A stretch of DNA of 64,000 nucleotides, taken from NCBI GenBank assembly GCA_029261155.1, contig JAJDBW010000024.1, positions 1 to 64,000 of the forward strand. Direction: 5' to 3'. The stretch's first letter is position 1; the number at the start of each line of letters is the position of its first letter. Source of the DNA: Nitrospirota bacterium (GTDB taxonomy: Bacteria; Nitrospirota; Nitrospiria; SBBL01; JAADHI01). The translations under genes were made by a program, and so were the position numbers. The notes beneath the pieces were generated by a model. That model was not told the DNA's origin. It worked only from the letters and a program-made list of their open reading frames with translations, and did no database searches. Of this stretch, positions 44,027 through 53,057 are shown piece by piece.

Positions 44027-47000
44027 TTATTTGCCGTCGGCCCTAAAATATTTCGCCTCTGGATGATGAAAGGCCAGGGCAGAAACCGAGGCTTCGGGGT
44101 CCATCATGTGGCCTTCGGTAAGGGACACACCAATTTGTTCGGTCTCTTTCAAAAGTGCGAAAAGTTTTTCCTGATCGGCCATGTCGGGACAAGCGGGATA
44201 ACCGAAGCTCACGCGGATGCCTTGGTATTTGTTTTTGAGAACCTCACGAATGCTCAATCCTGCTGGGTCGGCAATACCCCAGTCCGCGCGGATCTTTTTG
44301 TGCAGCCATTCGGCCATACCCTCGGCCCCTTCTATGGCAATCGCCTGCAACATGTGGGAGCGGAGATAATCGCCCGCCTCTTTCCACTGCTGCGAAAGAT
44401 CGCGCACGCCCCGCCCGAACGTAACGACGAAGAGGGCGACCGAATCCCTCTCTCCGGAGGACACATCGCGGCAATAGTCGGATAAGCACAAATGCTCGCC
44501 ACCCGCCTGCCGCGGAAAGTGAAAGGTTTTAATCACGCGATCCAAGTGTTCGGGATCGTAAATCAGCAGATCGTTTCCCTGCGACTGGCAAGGGAAATAA
44601 CGATAGAGACCTTCGGCCACAAGCAGATTTTTTTGGACGATCTCCAACTGCATCGCCTCGACTTGTTCGTGAAGTTTTTTCGCCTTTTCATCACCGTCTT
44701 TAAGCAGCCGTTCCAGGTTGCCTTTTAAACCCAAATGATTGCCATATAACATCGACGGATTGATGAAGGAAAAGATTTCCTTCAAGGGACCGGATTGAAT
44801 CAAGTGCGGAGAGAAATCGGGCGGCTTTGGCAGCGGAACATCGCGGCGAACGGCCGAGCGTTCTATTGGACCGGACGTTATCACTGCCGTCTTCTTTTCC
44901 TTTTCCGCACGCGCCTTGGCAGACTTTTCAACCTCGACCGCAAGCTTTTTGATGAGATCGGCACGGGCTTCGGGATCAGTCAGTTGGTTGGCCAAGCGCA
45001 GGCCGTCCATGGCATCCTTCGCATAAAGGACGGGCCCGCTGTATTCGGCGGCGATCTTCGTGTCGGTGAAACGCCGGGTGAGGGCAGCGCCACCGACCAG
45101 AATGGGCAGGGTTATTCCGGCATGTTTAAAATCCTTGGCCGTAATCACCATCTCCTGGGCTGATTTTACGAGCAGACCGCTCAGGCCGATCATGTCCGGC
45201 ATTTCCTTGCGCGCGGCTTCGATCAAGATCTCCGGCCGGACCTTGATGCCCAAATTCACGACTTCGAAGCCGTTGTTCGAGAGAATGATCTCGACGAGAT
45301 TTTTTCCAATATCGTGGACGTCGCCCTTCACCGTCGCCAAGATGATCTTGCCCCGGTTGGCGGTCTCGGATTTTTTCATGAATTGCTCAAGGTGGCGCAC
45401 GGCCGCCTTCATCGCCTCTGCCGACTGGAGTACCTCGGCGACGATCAGTTCGTTCAAATTAAAAAGCCGGCCGACCTCCGCCATGCCCTTCATTAACGGC
45501 CCGTTGATAATCTCGATGGGTCCTGCCGCTTTTCGCTTTAATTCCAAGTCGTCGATCAGGCCGTCTTTACTGCCTTCGATGATGTAGGTCGCCAGGCGCT
45601 CGTCGAGCGGTGGCCTTGGACCTTCTTTTTTAGGTACAACCTTTTTTTCGCGGAAATGCGCGGCGAAGGCGGCAATGGGATCCTCGCCCCGCCAATACAG
45701 CAAATCTTCGGACAACTTGCGTTCCGCTGCCGGGATGGAGGGATAGCGCTCCAACTTTTCGGCGTTGACAATGGCATAATCGAGCCCGGCCTGAACGCAA
45801 TGATAAAGAAAGACGGCATTGAGCACCTCGCGTCCCGCCGGGGGCAAACCGAAGGACACATTGCTGATGCCGAGAATGGTCTTCACGCCCGGCAAGGCCG
45901 CTTTGACGAGACGGATACCTTCGATGGTTTCGGGCGCCGAACCGATGTAATTCGCGTCGCCCGTGCCCACGGGAAAGACGAGTAAGTCGAAGATGAGATC
46001 CTCAGGCTGAATCCCGTACTTGTTCACGAGTAAGTCGTAGGACCGTTTGGCGATTTCGAGTTTGCGCTGGCGCGTCACGCCCATGCCCTGATCGGGGTCT
46101 TCGTCGATGCAACCGACGACGACCGCGCCGCCGTATTTTTTGAGCAGCGGGACAACATCCTCAAAGCGCTTCTCGCCCTCTTCAAGATTAATCGAATTGA
46201 TAATCGACTTGCCTTGGCAACGCTTGAGCGCGGCCTCCGTCACTTGGTAATCCGTCGAGTCGATCATGATGGGGGCCTGGATCTTTTTGTTAAGCAAAGC
46301 GAGGAAGACATCGATGTCTTCGACTTCCTCGCGGTCAGGATTGGCCATGCACACGTCGATAACCTGTGCGCCGTTTTTCACCTGCGCCCGTCCGATCTCC
46401 GCGCCTTCCTCGATCTTACCGTTGACGATCATCTCCTTGAACTTGCGGCTGCCAATGACGTTGGTCCGCTCACCGACGATGATGGGACGGTTTTCTTCCT
46501 CGACCAAGAGATATTCGATGCCCGAAACAGCCGTCCGTTTTTGGGGCTTCGGCACACGGGGCTTGCGGCCCGCGACCATCTTGGCGATGGCGGCGATATG
46601 CGCAGGCGTCGTGCCGCAGCAACCGCCGATAATATTCACCCAGCCTTCTTCTACAAAATGGTCGAGTTTCGTGGACAAGGATTCGGGCGTTTCCTCGTAA
46701 AGCCCTTCTTCGTTGGGCAGCCCTGCGTTCGGATAAACGCTCACCAAGCAGGCAGCCATCTTCGAAATCGAACGGATGTGATCGGTCATAAACTCCGGCC
46801 CGGTCGCACAATTCAGACCGATAGACAACAAAGGAAGATGTTCGACCGCCGTGTAGAGGGCCTCCACGCCTTGGCCCGCCAGCATCGTCCCCGTCGGCTC
46901 GATCGTTGCGGAAAGCATGATGGGCACGGAAACGCCGAGGGCCTCTTGGGCTTGAATGAGGCCGATGGCTGCCGCCTTAACGTTAATCGTATCCTGCGCG

Positions 47001-47494
47001 GTTTCGAGCAGGAGCAGATCGACGCCGCCTTCGATCAGGCCCTGGGCCTGCAAGGAAAAGTTGTCGACCAATTGATCGAAGGTCACGCCGCCGGTCACAG
47101 TAATGGCCTTAGTGGTCGGCCCCATCGAACCCGCGACGAAACGGGGTTTGTCCGGTGTGCTGAATTTTGCCGCCGCCGCCCGCGCCACCTGCGCGCCGGC
47201 CTTGTTGATTTCGACAACCTGATTTTCGAGGTCGTATTCCGCCAAGACAAGGCCCGTACCCCCGAAGGTGTTGGTTTCGACGATGTCGGCCCCGGCCTCG
47301 TAATAGGTTTCGTGAATGGCTTGAATGACATCAGGCCGAGTAAGATTCAAATTCTCATTGCAGCCCTCGAGCGCCTCGCCCCCGAAATCCGCTGCGTTGA
47401 GTTCCCGCGCCTGAATCATCGTCCCCATTGCCCCATCCATCACGAGGATGCGTTCACGCAGGAGCGAAATTAATTTATTATCCTCATCGGGCAT
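44027..47494 (-). CDS. metH: Cobalamin-dependent methionine synthase
   Basis: It transfers a methyl group from methyl-tetrahydrofolate to homocysteine through methylcobalamin. Domains are in the standard order. The homocysteine domain has zinc cysteines in IGGCCGTTPAHI. The folate-binding domain has GERTNVIGSRKFKEM. The B12 cap and Rossmann domain have DVHDIGKN with the cobalt-ligating His. The C-terminal reactivation domain has FGYPACPD. The protein has 1155 residues, slightly shorter than E. coli MetH. It appears intact. I looked for a cobalamin or SAH riboswitch in the 200 bases upstream and recognised none. Confidence 0.96.
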   Translation of the reverse strand: MPDEDNKLISLLRERILVMDGAMGTMIQARELNAADFGGEALEGCNENLNLTRPDVIQAIHETYYEAGADIVETNTFGGTGLVLAEYDLENQVVEINKAGAQVARAAAAKFSTPDKPRFVAGSMGPTTKAITVTGGVTFDQLVDNFSLQAQGLIEGGVDLLLLETAQDTINVKAAAIGLIQAQEALGVSVPIMLSATIEPTGTMLAGQGVEALYTAVEHLPLLSIGLNCATGPEFMTDHIRSISKMAACLVSVYPNAGLPNEEGLYEETPESLSTKLDHFVEEGWVNIIGGCCGTTPAHIAAIAKMVAGRKPRVPKPQKRTAVSGIEYLLVEEENRPIIVGERTNVIGSRKFKEMIVNGKIEEGAEIGRAQVKNGAQVIDVCMANPDREEVEDIDVFLALLNKKIQAPIMIDSTDYQVTEAALKRCQGKSIINSINLEEGEKRFEDVVPLLKKYGGAVVVGCIDEDPDQGMGVTRQRKLEIAKRSYDLLVNKYGIQPEDLIFDLLVFPVGTGDANYIGSAPETIEGIRLVKAALPGVKTILGISNVSFGLPPAGREVLNAVFLYHCVQAGLDYAIVNAEKLERYPSIPAAERKLSEDLLYWRGEDPIAAFAAHFREKKVVPKKEGPRPPLDERLATYIIEGSKDGLIDDLELKRKAAGPIEIINGPLMKGMAEVGRLFNLNELIVAEVLQSAEAMKAAVRHLEQFMKKSETANRGKIILATVKGDVHDIGKNLVEIILSNNGFEVVNLGIKVRPEILIEAARKEMPDMIGLSGLLVKSAQEMVITAKDFKHAGITLPILVGGAALTRRFTDTKIAAEYSGPVLYAKDAMDGLRLANQLTDPEARADLIKKLAVEVEKSAKARAEKEKKTAVITSGPIERSAVRRDVPLPKPPDFSPHLIQSGPLKEIFSFINPSMLYGNHLGLKGNLERLLKDGDEKAKKLHEQVEAMQLEIVQKNLLVAEGLYRYFPCQSQGNDLLIYDPEHLDRVIKTFHFPRQAGGEHLCLSDYCRDVSSGERDSVALFVVTFGRGVRDLSQQWKEAGDYLRSHMLQAIAIEGAEGMAEWLHKKIRADWGIADPAGLSIREVLKNKYQGIRVSFGYPACPDMADQEKLFALLKETEQIGVSLTEGHMMDPEASVSALAFHHPEAKYFRADGK

Positions 47495-47654
47495 TCTTTT
47501 TCTCTCTTATTTTCAAATGATCGGTCTGATTAAACATTGTCTATCGACAACGCCCTTTTCCTGGGAAAGGCAGATTCGCCTTTTATTATCGGGCGGAAAA
47601 ATTTTTATCATTGTAGCAGAGGATCGGATGCTGTGCACTTCTTTTTCAATTCTT

Positions 47655-47683
47655 GACTTTCGAGGTGGGTGCGGATAAAATCG
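47655..47683 (+). promoter_or_regulatory. Promoter of tRNA-Asn
   Basis: TTGACT, a 17-base spacer and TAAAAT end eight bases before the mature tRNA. Spacing and position fit a sigma-70 promoter for a stable RNA. Confidence 0.75.
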
Positions 47684-47691
47684 TGCGACTT

Positions 47692-47767
47692 TCCCCAGTA
47701 GCTCAGCTGGCAGAGCAGACGGCTGTTAACCGTCGGGTCGCTGGTTCGAATCCGGCCTGGGGAGCCA
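47692..47767 (+). tRNA. tRNA-Asn (GTT), CCA encoded
   Basis: The 76-base gene has anticodon GTT in CTGTTAA, a TTCGAAT T-loop, acceptor arms TCCCCAG and CTGGGGA, discriminator G and an encoded CCA. All four stems pair. It is divergent from metH and has its own promoter and terminator. Confidence 0.96.
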
Positions 47768-47773
47768 TAATTT

Positions 47774-47809
47774 AAAAGGCTGTCTTCCAAAGGGGAGACA
47801 GCCTTTTTT
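47774..47809 (+). terminator. Terminator of tRNA-Asn, possibly bidirectional
   Basis: AAAAGGCTGTCT and AGACAGCCTTTT form a 12-base stem with a ten-base loop, followed by T residues. The A-rich left arm would give a U-tract on the other strand too, so it may also end the chemoreceptor message arriving from the right. Confidence 0.88.
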
Positions 47810-47928
47810 ATTCTTGTTTCATTGGGGGATTAATATGGCTTCTCGGAAGTGAGGCGAGCTAGGCTTGTCTGATTTGAGGGATGAGACCGAATCGGGTCGC
47901 CCTTCACTCGGCTCCAGCTTTCAAGCGC

Positions 47929-49374
47929 TTAAATCCGATATTTCTGGACAAATTCGTTTAGTTTCGCGGCCATCTCGGATAAACTGGAAGCCGCTTCCTC
48001 AGTGCCGGAGGCCCCCTGGACGACATCCGTCGCCGCGAGGTTCACTTGGCCGATTTTTTCGGTAATTTCGACCGAACTAATGTTTCCGATACAACGAACG
48101 GCTTTTTCGGTATCTTCCTGAATTAAGGCGATCTTTTCCGTAATCGTTTCTGCAGCGTGCGTGGTTTCCTTAGAAAGGGTTTTTACCTCGTTTGCAACCA
48201 CCGCAAAACCTTTGCCCGCCTCTCCAGCTCGTGCGGCTTCGATGGTCGCATTCAAGGCCAACAGGTTGGTCTGGTCGGCCAGGGAGGTAATAAGCTGTGT
48301 CACCTCGTTAATTTCGTTGCTGTTTTGACTCAGTTTCAGCATGATCGCATTGGTTTCGTCGCTCATCTTCTTGGCCGAATCGGCCACACCACTCACCCTC
48401 TCGGAGGAAACCTTCGCGTTGTTCCCCATTTCCCGGCTGATTGCGGTGAGCTCTTCCGAGGAACTGGCCAGTGAATTCGAATAGCGGCCGATGGTCTGTA
48501 TATTTTCTTTCAGATCCATAAAAAAGCGAGATAAGCCCTCACCGAGCAGGCCGATGGCACTCTCCCCCTTCACCTCAATCTCTTGGTTCAGATCGCCTTT
48601 GGCCGCAGCATTTACCACTTCGAGTATGCTATCCACCTTTTGGCTCAGTTCCCAGGACTCCGCCATTTCTTTCTCTCCGGCGTAGCGGATTTTTTCGAGG
48701 GCTTCTTCCATCTTCTCCGTCGCCGTGTTTAAGGCAGCCGATATGCGTCCGGTTTCGTCCTTGGAATTGATATCCAGCCGTTGAGAAAGATCGCCCTCCG
48801 CAACGCGCTCTAGCACGCCCACAACCTGTCCAAGCGGTTTTAGCATGCGGTTCACCCTAAAAATCGAAAGGCAAAGGACGGGAAGGAAGACAAGAATGCC
48901 TGCAGACATCGCATAAACAAGACCATCCTCAATGGCCGTTTCCACCGGTGTGAAGGTAAACGCGATCAGAAGATACCCTATCCCTTCTCCATCTTCATCT
49001 CTTAATATCCTTCTTTCATAAGAAATGTTTTCGACCACGACCATGTTCCCATTTCGGAGTGCGGTTTCCACCGTGGAGGGAATTTCAAAAGACTCCGGGA
49101 TGGAAAGGAGGGCGGTATTGTCTTCGTCGTAGACGATCGATCCTGCAACGATGGAATAGTGTCGATGTTGCTGAAGGGTCTTTTGAACGGCATCCATCCT
49201 GCCCGTCGAAAGACCCAGCTCCACATTATCGACGGAAAACTCCATAAGGCTCGATTTCTGTTCCGTAAAGGAGCGAAGCGTTTCCTCTTTTTGTGCTTTG
49301 GTCAGGACGACCACAACGACAACAACAGTTGTTATGAGTGCGGCCATCAAAACAACGAGAAACTTTCTAAGAAT
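47929..49374 (-). CDS. Methyl-accepting chemotaxis protein
   Basis: This inner-membrane receptor has about 481 residues. Transmembrane helix 1 is at the N terminus ([13 protein letters not shown]) and helix 2 near 150 ([16 protein letters not shown]). A short periplasmic sensor lies between them. HAMP follows, then the signalling hairpin with [21 protein letters not shown] and [16 protein letters not shown]. The open frame has no ATG, GTG or TTG near a ribosome site. An ATT at 49374 has AAAGGAGG six bases before it and gives the expected basic N terminus (LRKFL). The TTG at 49350 is 30 bases from that site. The ligand is unknown, and no che genes are nearby. Confidence 0.82.
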   Translation of the reverse strand: MLRKFLVVLMAALITTVVVVVVVLTKAQKEETLRSFTEQKSSLMEFSVDNVELGLSTGRMDAVQKTLQQHRHYSIVAGSIVYDEDNTALLSIPESFEIPSTVETALRNGNMVVVENISYERRILRDEDGEGIGYLLIAFTFTPVETAIEDGLVYAMSAGILVFLPVLCLSIFRVNRMLKPLGQVVGVLERVAEGDLSQRLDINSKDETGRISAALNTATEKMEEALEKIRYAGEKEMAESWELSQKVDSILEVVNAAAKGDLNQEIEVKGESAIGLLGEGLSRFFMDLKENIQTIGRYSNSLASSSEELTAISREMGNNAKVSSERVSGVADSAKKMSDETNAIMLKLSQNSNEINEVTQLITSLADQTNLLALNATIEAARAGEAGKGFAVVANEVKTLSKETTHAAETITEKIALIQEDTEKAVRCIGNISSVEITEKIGQVNLAATDVVQGASGTEEAASSLSEMAAKLNEFVQKYRI

Positions 49375-49756
49375 GATCTCCCTCCTTTGCCAAAACGATG
49401 TTCCTGCTAACCGATGTATTGCTCAGCAGGTGCTTAAAAATGCTGTTTTTTTTGATCGAATCAAATAATTGAGCTCAAAAAAGTCCAAAGGTTTGATTAC
49501 GGCCCTGAGGTAACATTACCTTTGCCTCAAATCAATCAAAGCAAAAAAAAAAGAAAAACCTTTCGCGCGCAGGGGCGACGCACTTTTAGACCCATCAATA
49601 TAGAGGACTATTCCATTCATCGGAACCGGACCTAAATTCTTGAGTCCGAACCTGTGATTTGCTAATTATTATAACACTTTATTTGAATTCGCTTGGGCAG
49701 GCTTAGCTTAAAATCAAGATTACTTGAGTATGATCTGAGAATGATCTGAGGATTTA
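49375..49756. other. Gap between the chemoreceptor and the molybdoenzyme gene
   Basis: It holds the AAAGGAGG ribosome site of the chemoreceptor at its left edge and a 14-base palindrome, AGGTAACATTACCT. I see no gene and no recognised riboswitch. A cyclic-di-GMP aptamer was considered, but the conserved core is absent. Confidence 0.4.
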
Positions 49757-50491
49757 TTAGTCGAAGATTTCTCCCCCGCTGATTTTTCTCCGTTTTTTCT
49801 CCCGATCGAGCGGGTGATCATAGCCGGGCAAGATGGTCCCATCGACAGAGTAGGGCCCAATACGGTTCCATGTCCCTCGCTCGGCCTGGCTGAGATACTC
49901 CATTTCCAAAATCGCCTTAGGGCTTTTGTAGCCGTATTTATAGGGAATGATCATTCTTAAGGGAAATCCATGCTCGTCACTCAGCGGCGCGGCGTTCATA
50001 CTGTGCACCAGGAGGCTGCGCGTGTGGTGAAGATCATCCAAGGGAAGGTATTCGATGTAGGTATCGGCGCAACGGAAAAGAACGCCAACGGCATCGGGCA
50101 GGGGTCGAACAATCGCATCGAGCGCGGCAAGACGAAAACCCTCCCACTCCGCCTTGGCCGACCAGCATTCAACGCATTTTATACGGGAAACTTGCGTTTG
50201 CCTTGGGAGTTTTTTAAGGACCTCCAGGCTAAAGTTTTGTGGGTTTTCGCAGGCGCCGCTCACTTTCAATCGCCAGGATTCGCCCTCTATTCTTTTAAAC
50301 GATTTATAGTATTGGATGTAGAAATGCTTATACTTCCCCTCGCGAGTTTTCCCGACATACTCCGAACCCCGCCAAAAATTGAAGCCCGCAAGTGCCTTAG
50401 TCGGCCGAAACCAAGAAACACCGAGAGCCGCCAGGGCGATAATAATACGTCGGATAAAACTTCGACGTCCCATTTTATTTAACGGACGCAT
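49757..50491 (-). CDS. MsrP/YedY-like sulfite oxidase-fold molybdoenzyme
   Basis: This Tat-exported protein of 244 residues starts GRRSFIRRIIIALAALGVSW, a twin-arginine signal. The oxidoreductase molybdopterin-binding fold has the molybdenum ligand Cys106 in SRIKCVECWSAKAEW, matching the RMRCVEAWS site of MsrP. GFPLRMIIPYKYGYKSPKAI is a family signature. MsrP repairs periplasmic methionine sulfoxide with electrons from a membrane haem partner (MsrQ). No MsrQ is in the window, so its donor is unknown. It overlaps the SUMF1-domain gene upstream by 13 bases. Confidence 0.85.
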   Translation of the reverse strand: MRPLNKMGRRSFIRRIIIALAALGVSWFRPTKALAGFNFWRGSEYVGKTREGKYKHFYIQYYKSFKRIEGESWRLKVSGACENPQNFSLEVLKKLPRQTQVSRIKCVECWSAKAEWEGFRLAALDAIVRPLPDAVGVLFRCADTYIEYLPLDDLHHTRSLLVHSMNAAPLSDEHGFPLRMIIPYKYGYKSPKAILEMEYLSQAERGTWNRIGPYSVDGTILPGYDHPLDREKKRRKISGGEIFD

Positions 50492-51225
50492 CGAAAGCCC
50501 AGGAAGATATATCGCCGGTCCGCATCCACTTCAATCTGATCGGTGGTCCGACTGTATTCGTAATCCAGGTGCTGGTTCCACACCCCGCCCCGCGCGATTT
50601 TTTTACCCTTTGCCTCATCGGCAGTCCACTCCCAAACGGAAGCGGCCATGTCGCGCACACCAAAGGGTGAAACGTCTTTTTTGTTGAAGCCGACGACGCG
50701 CTTCACCATACCGGAAAAAGGGGGGTGGGGTTTATTTCGGTTCCGCTTTTCACCCCAGGGATAAACCCTGCCATCCGTGCCACGGGCTGCCTTTTCCCAC
50801 TCTGCCGCCGAGGGAAGTCTTTTGCCCAGGGCTTCGCAATAGCCCTGGGCTTCGCGCCAGCGAATGAAACTCACAGGATGTCGTTCTTTTCCCGCAGGAT
50901 AGACATAGGCAGGAAAAACGATTTTGAATTCCGCGTTCGACACTTCAAAGCGGTCAATCGTGTAGCGCTCGAGCACGACGATATTGTGATCACCCGACTC
51001 TGCTTTCTCCCCCATCAAAAAAGGACCTTCAGGGATTTCAATCATCTCTTCCGATATGGGAACAGGCAGCATGTCCGCCAAGGCAGGGCTCAAGTATGGG
51101 AAGTAACATAAGAACAAAGCGAGGGTGATCAAACATAAACCCGCCTTCACAACCGTTCTTTGACATACGGGTGAGAGACTCAAGTGATTATTTTTATATT
51201 TAAATAAAATGGCGTGGGATTGCAT
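50479..51225 (-). CDS. Exported SUMF1-domain protein
   Basis: The protein has 248 residues. A hydrophobic signal segment (AGLCLITLALFLCYFPYLSPALA) precedes a single formylglycine-generating-enzyme-like domain. That domain has IEIPEGPFLMGEK, YTIDRFEVSNAEF, GKRLPSAAEWEKAARG, GVRDMAASVWEWTAD and FLGFRCVR. It sits just ahead of the molybdoenzyme and overlaps it, so the two are made together, recalling the NirV-type accessory proteins beside copper and molybdenum enzymes. The exact role is inferred. Whether it has oxidase activity depends on copper-binding cysteines that I cannot confirm. Confidence 0.82.
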   Translation of the reverse strand: MQSHAILFKYKNNHLSLSPVCQRTVVKAGLCLITLALFLCYFPYLSPALADMLPVPISEEMIEIPEGPFLMGEKAESGDHNIVVLERYTIDRFEVSNAEFKIVFPAYVYPAGKERHPVSFIRWREAQGYCEALGKRLPSAAEWEKAARGTDGRVYPWGEKRNRNKPHPPFSGMVKRVVGFNKKDVSPFGVRDMAASVWEWTADEAKGKKIARGGVWNQHLDYEYSRTTDQIEVDADRRYIFLGFRCVR

Positions 51226-51252
51226 GAACGATCACTCATTCCTGCTGTGCGA

Positions 51253-51789
51253 TTAAAACTCCGAAGATTGTTCAGTCGGCAATCTCGGTTCCGTAGGTGA
51301 GAAAGGGTCCTCGCTGAATTGCGAAAAGATCACCAGGTAGGCCATCACCAGGCAGACAATCAACGCGATTAAGAGCGGATTGTCCCTCAAAAAATGAATC
51401 TGCGCGCCGCCGCAGGCTGGGCATTTGTTGCCGTGTTCATCTCGCAAAGCTTCATTGCACCATCGGCAAAACTTTTCTTTGCCTGGCGCGGGCTTGGCCG
51501 TGTCAACCGACTGAGGTCCAGAGCTTGCTTGAAGTGTGGCACCGCAGTGCCGACAAATAGGCTGATCGGCTTTTACCATTTTACCGCATGACGAACAGGC
51601 CACAAAGCCCATCTTCTCCAACTCTTGGACCTCGTACTTCCGATCACCGAGGGCTGCGAGGTGAATAATGGCAATAAAAAACAAGAGAAAACCATAGACC
51701 GCCCAAGGGAAAAACGGACGGTTCTTCTGCTCTGCGATGACTCCGACGATGGCCCCGCTAATGATGCCGACAATGAGAGGGACAAGCAT
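51253..51789 (-). CDS. Membrane protein with double zinc ribbon
   Basis: This 178-residue protein has two N-terminal membrane helices (about 3-45). Two zinc ribbons follow, CSSCGKMVKADQPICRHCG and CRWCNEALRDEHGNKCPACG, then one C-terminal helix (LLIALIVCLVMAYLVIF). The family is unnamed, with DUF-type zinc-ribbon membrane proteins of unknown function. It lies 27 bases upstream of the SUMF1-domain gene in the same direction and may be co-transcribed. Confidence 0.7.
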   Translation of the reverse strand: MLVPLIVGIISGAIVGVIAEQKNRPFFPWAVYGFLLFFIAIIHLAALGDRKYEVQELEKMGFVACSSCGKMVKADQPICRHCGATLQASSGPQSVDTAKPAPGKEKFCRWCNEALRDEHGNKCPACGGAQIHFLRDNPLLIALIVCLVMAYLVIFSQFSEDPFSPTEPRLPTEQSSEF

Positions 51790-52069
51790 TTTTTATCTAT
51801 ATCCTTTCAGTTAAAAAAAAGTTCGGTCGAAAAAGAGGACGAAAAACCTCCTTAGGCTTCAAAAAGTGGTTCCGATACAATAAACGGACCCAGATTTAAT
51901 TCTATAACAAGCCCAGGGGGCAAACAAGTTTAATTAATAAAAATAAGCCTAAGGCCATGAAAGAATAGGAAGCGCTTCGCTTAGGCTTGATAAACTGGAT
52001 CGCAAACGAGAGCACACAGCGGGACATATGCGTGAGGCGCGAAGGCGGACCCACCTAATTTAGCCTAGT

Positions 52070-52927
52070 TTAGTGGGTTTGCAATTCGACCGCCGGCGTC
52101 TCAAAGTGACGCGGTTCCAAGGGTGTATTGAGGCGATAGTTCAATTGAAGATCGTGAAGGGGAATTTTAACTTGTTTCGAATCGAAGGCGAAGGAAATGG
52201 AAACGGTCTTTTCAGGATTGATACTCACCTCCTGCGCTTGAATCTTCATATGCGGATGCCAAGCGATAACATAGTAAGTTCCGGGCGGTACATCAGAAAT
52301 ACGAAAGCCACCTTCGGCGTCTGTGACGGCAAAGTAGGGATTGCCTACGGCCATGCCCCAGGACTGCATGTAGTCATGCACACCGCACTGCGTTCGGAAA
52401 AGATAGTGGCTTTTTCTAAACTGAATCATTCGCATGACATTCGCCATAGGCGTGGTCGGCTTATTGAACATGGGGAAGGTGTATTCGCCCTTCATGGTGT
52501 AACCTTGAATGTCGTGGGCCACGGGATCCTTACTCGATATGGCAATGGGATGATGATTTCGAACGGGTGTCACAAAGGGTGTAATTTGACAATTTTCAAT
52601 ATCGATACGCGGGGTAAAATCAAAGGGCTTTCCTCGTTTTACGCCCACAATCGCAACGATCGCATTTTGTAAACCGCCGTCTTGGGAAACCTCAAATTCT
52701 TTTAATAAGCGGTTCCCCTTCCCATCCGAAATACGCATGCAATAATCAATATTCGGTGAGAAGATCAGATGAAAAATGCGAGTCGGAGGAGTCGTTCCCT
52801 CCAAAAAAATACGACCAGTCAAGGTGCCGCCGGAGGAGACCGGACCTTCTTCATAAGTCCAGCCCCTTGATTGATTGACGCAGATCGAAAGCACGATCCA
52901 TATGCCAATAAAAACTTTTCTAAACAT
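52070..52927 (-). CDS. Exported cupredoxin / carboxypeptidase-regulatory-like fusion (third copy)
   Basis: This 285-residue exported protein (signal peptide ending near SRG) has three parts. Residues 30-100 are a beta domain with Cys63. Residues 110-195 are cupredoxin-like, with His138 in DPVAHDIQG, Cys181, His184 and Met187 in CGVHDYM. Residues 200-250 form a carboxypeptidase-regulatory-like domain (EGGFRISDVPPGTYYVIAWHP). The C-x2-H-x2-M loop is that of amicyanin, so a type 1 copper site is predicted. It is the most diverged of three paralogues and has a GGAGG ribosome site. The function, probably small-scale electron transfer with the large oxidase, is inferred from order. Confidence 0.72.
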   Translation of the reverse strand: MFRKVFIGIWIVLSICVNQSRGWTYEEGPVSSGGTLTGRIFLEGTTPPTRIFHLIFSPNIDYCMRISDGKGNRLLKEFEVSQDGGLQNAIVAIVGVKRGKPFDFTPRIDIENCQITPFVTPVRNHHPIAISSKDPVAHDIQGYTMKGEYTFPMFNKPTTPMANVMRMIQFRKSHYLFRTQCGVHDYMQSWGMAVGNPYFAVTDAEGGFRISDVPPGTYYVIAWHPHMKIQAQEVSINPEKTVSISFAFDSKQVKIPLHDLQLNYRLNTPLEPRHFETPAVELQTH

Positions 52928-53057
52928 TCAAAGGCCTCCAAAGGTATATATTAAACCATAGCACTTTTCATTGAAAGGGTTTAAAGATCGCGCTTCGATC
53001 GCTTGAAATAAGACATTAGGGGCATGAATCGCTTGGATCACTACACGCCGGTTGAAT

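Noticed and set aside
44063-47473. Plus-strand ORFs opposite metH, up to 419 aa
   Set aside because: They are antisense shadows of a strongly conserved gene and have no ribosome sites or family features.
47495-47691. Possible cobalamin or SAH riboswitch before metH
   Set aside because: I looked for the conserved aptamer cores on the minus strand and found none.
49400-49560. Possible cyclic-di-GMP riboswitch before the chemoreceptor
   Set aside because: GCAAAGGT and GGGCCG pieces are suggestive, but the conserved GEMM core and its tetraloop are missing.
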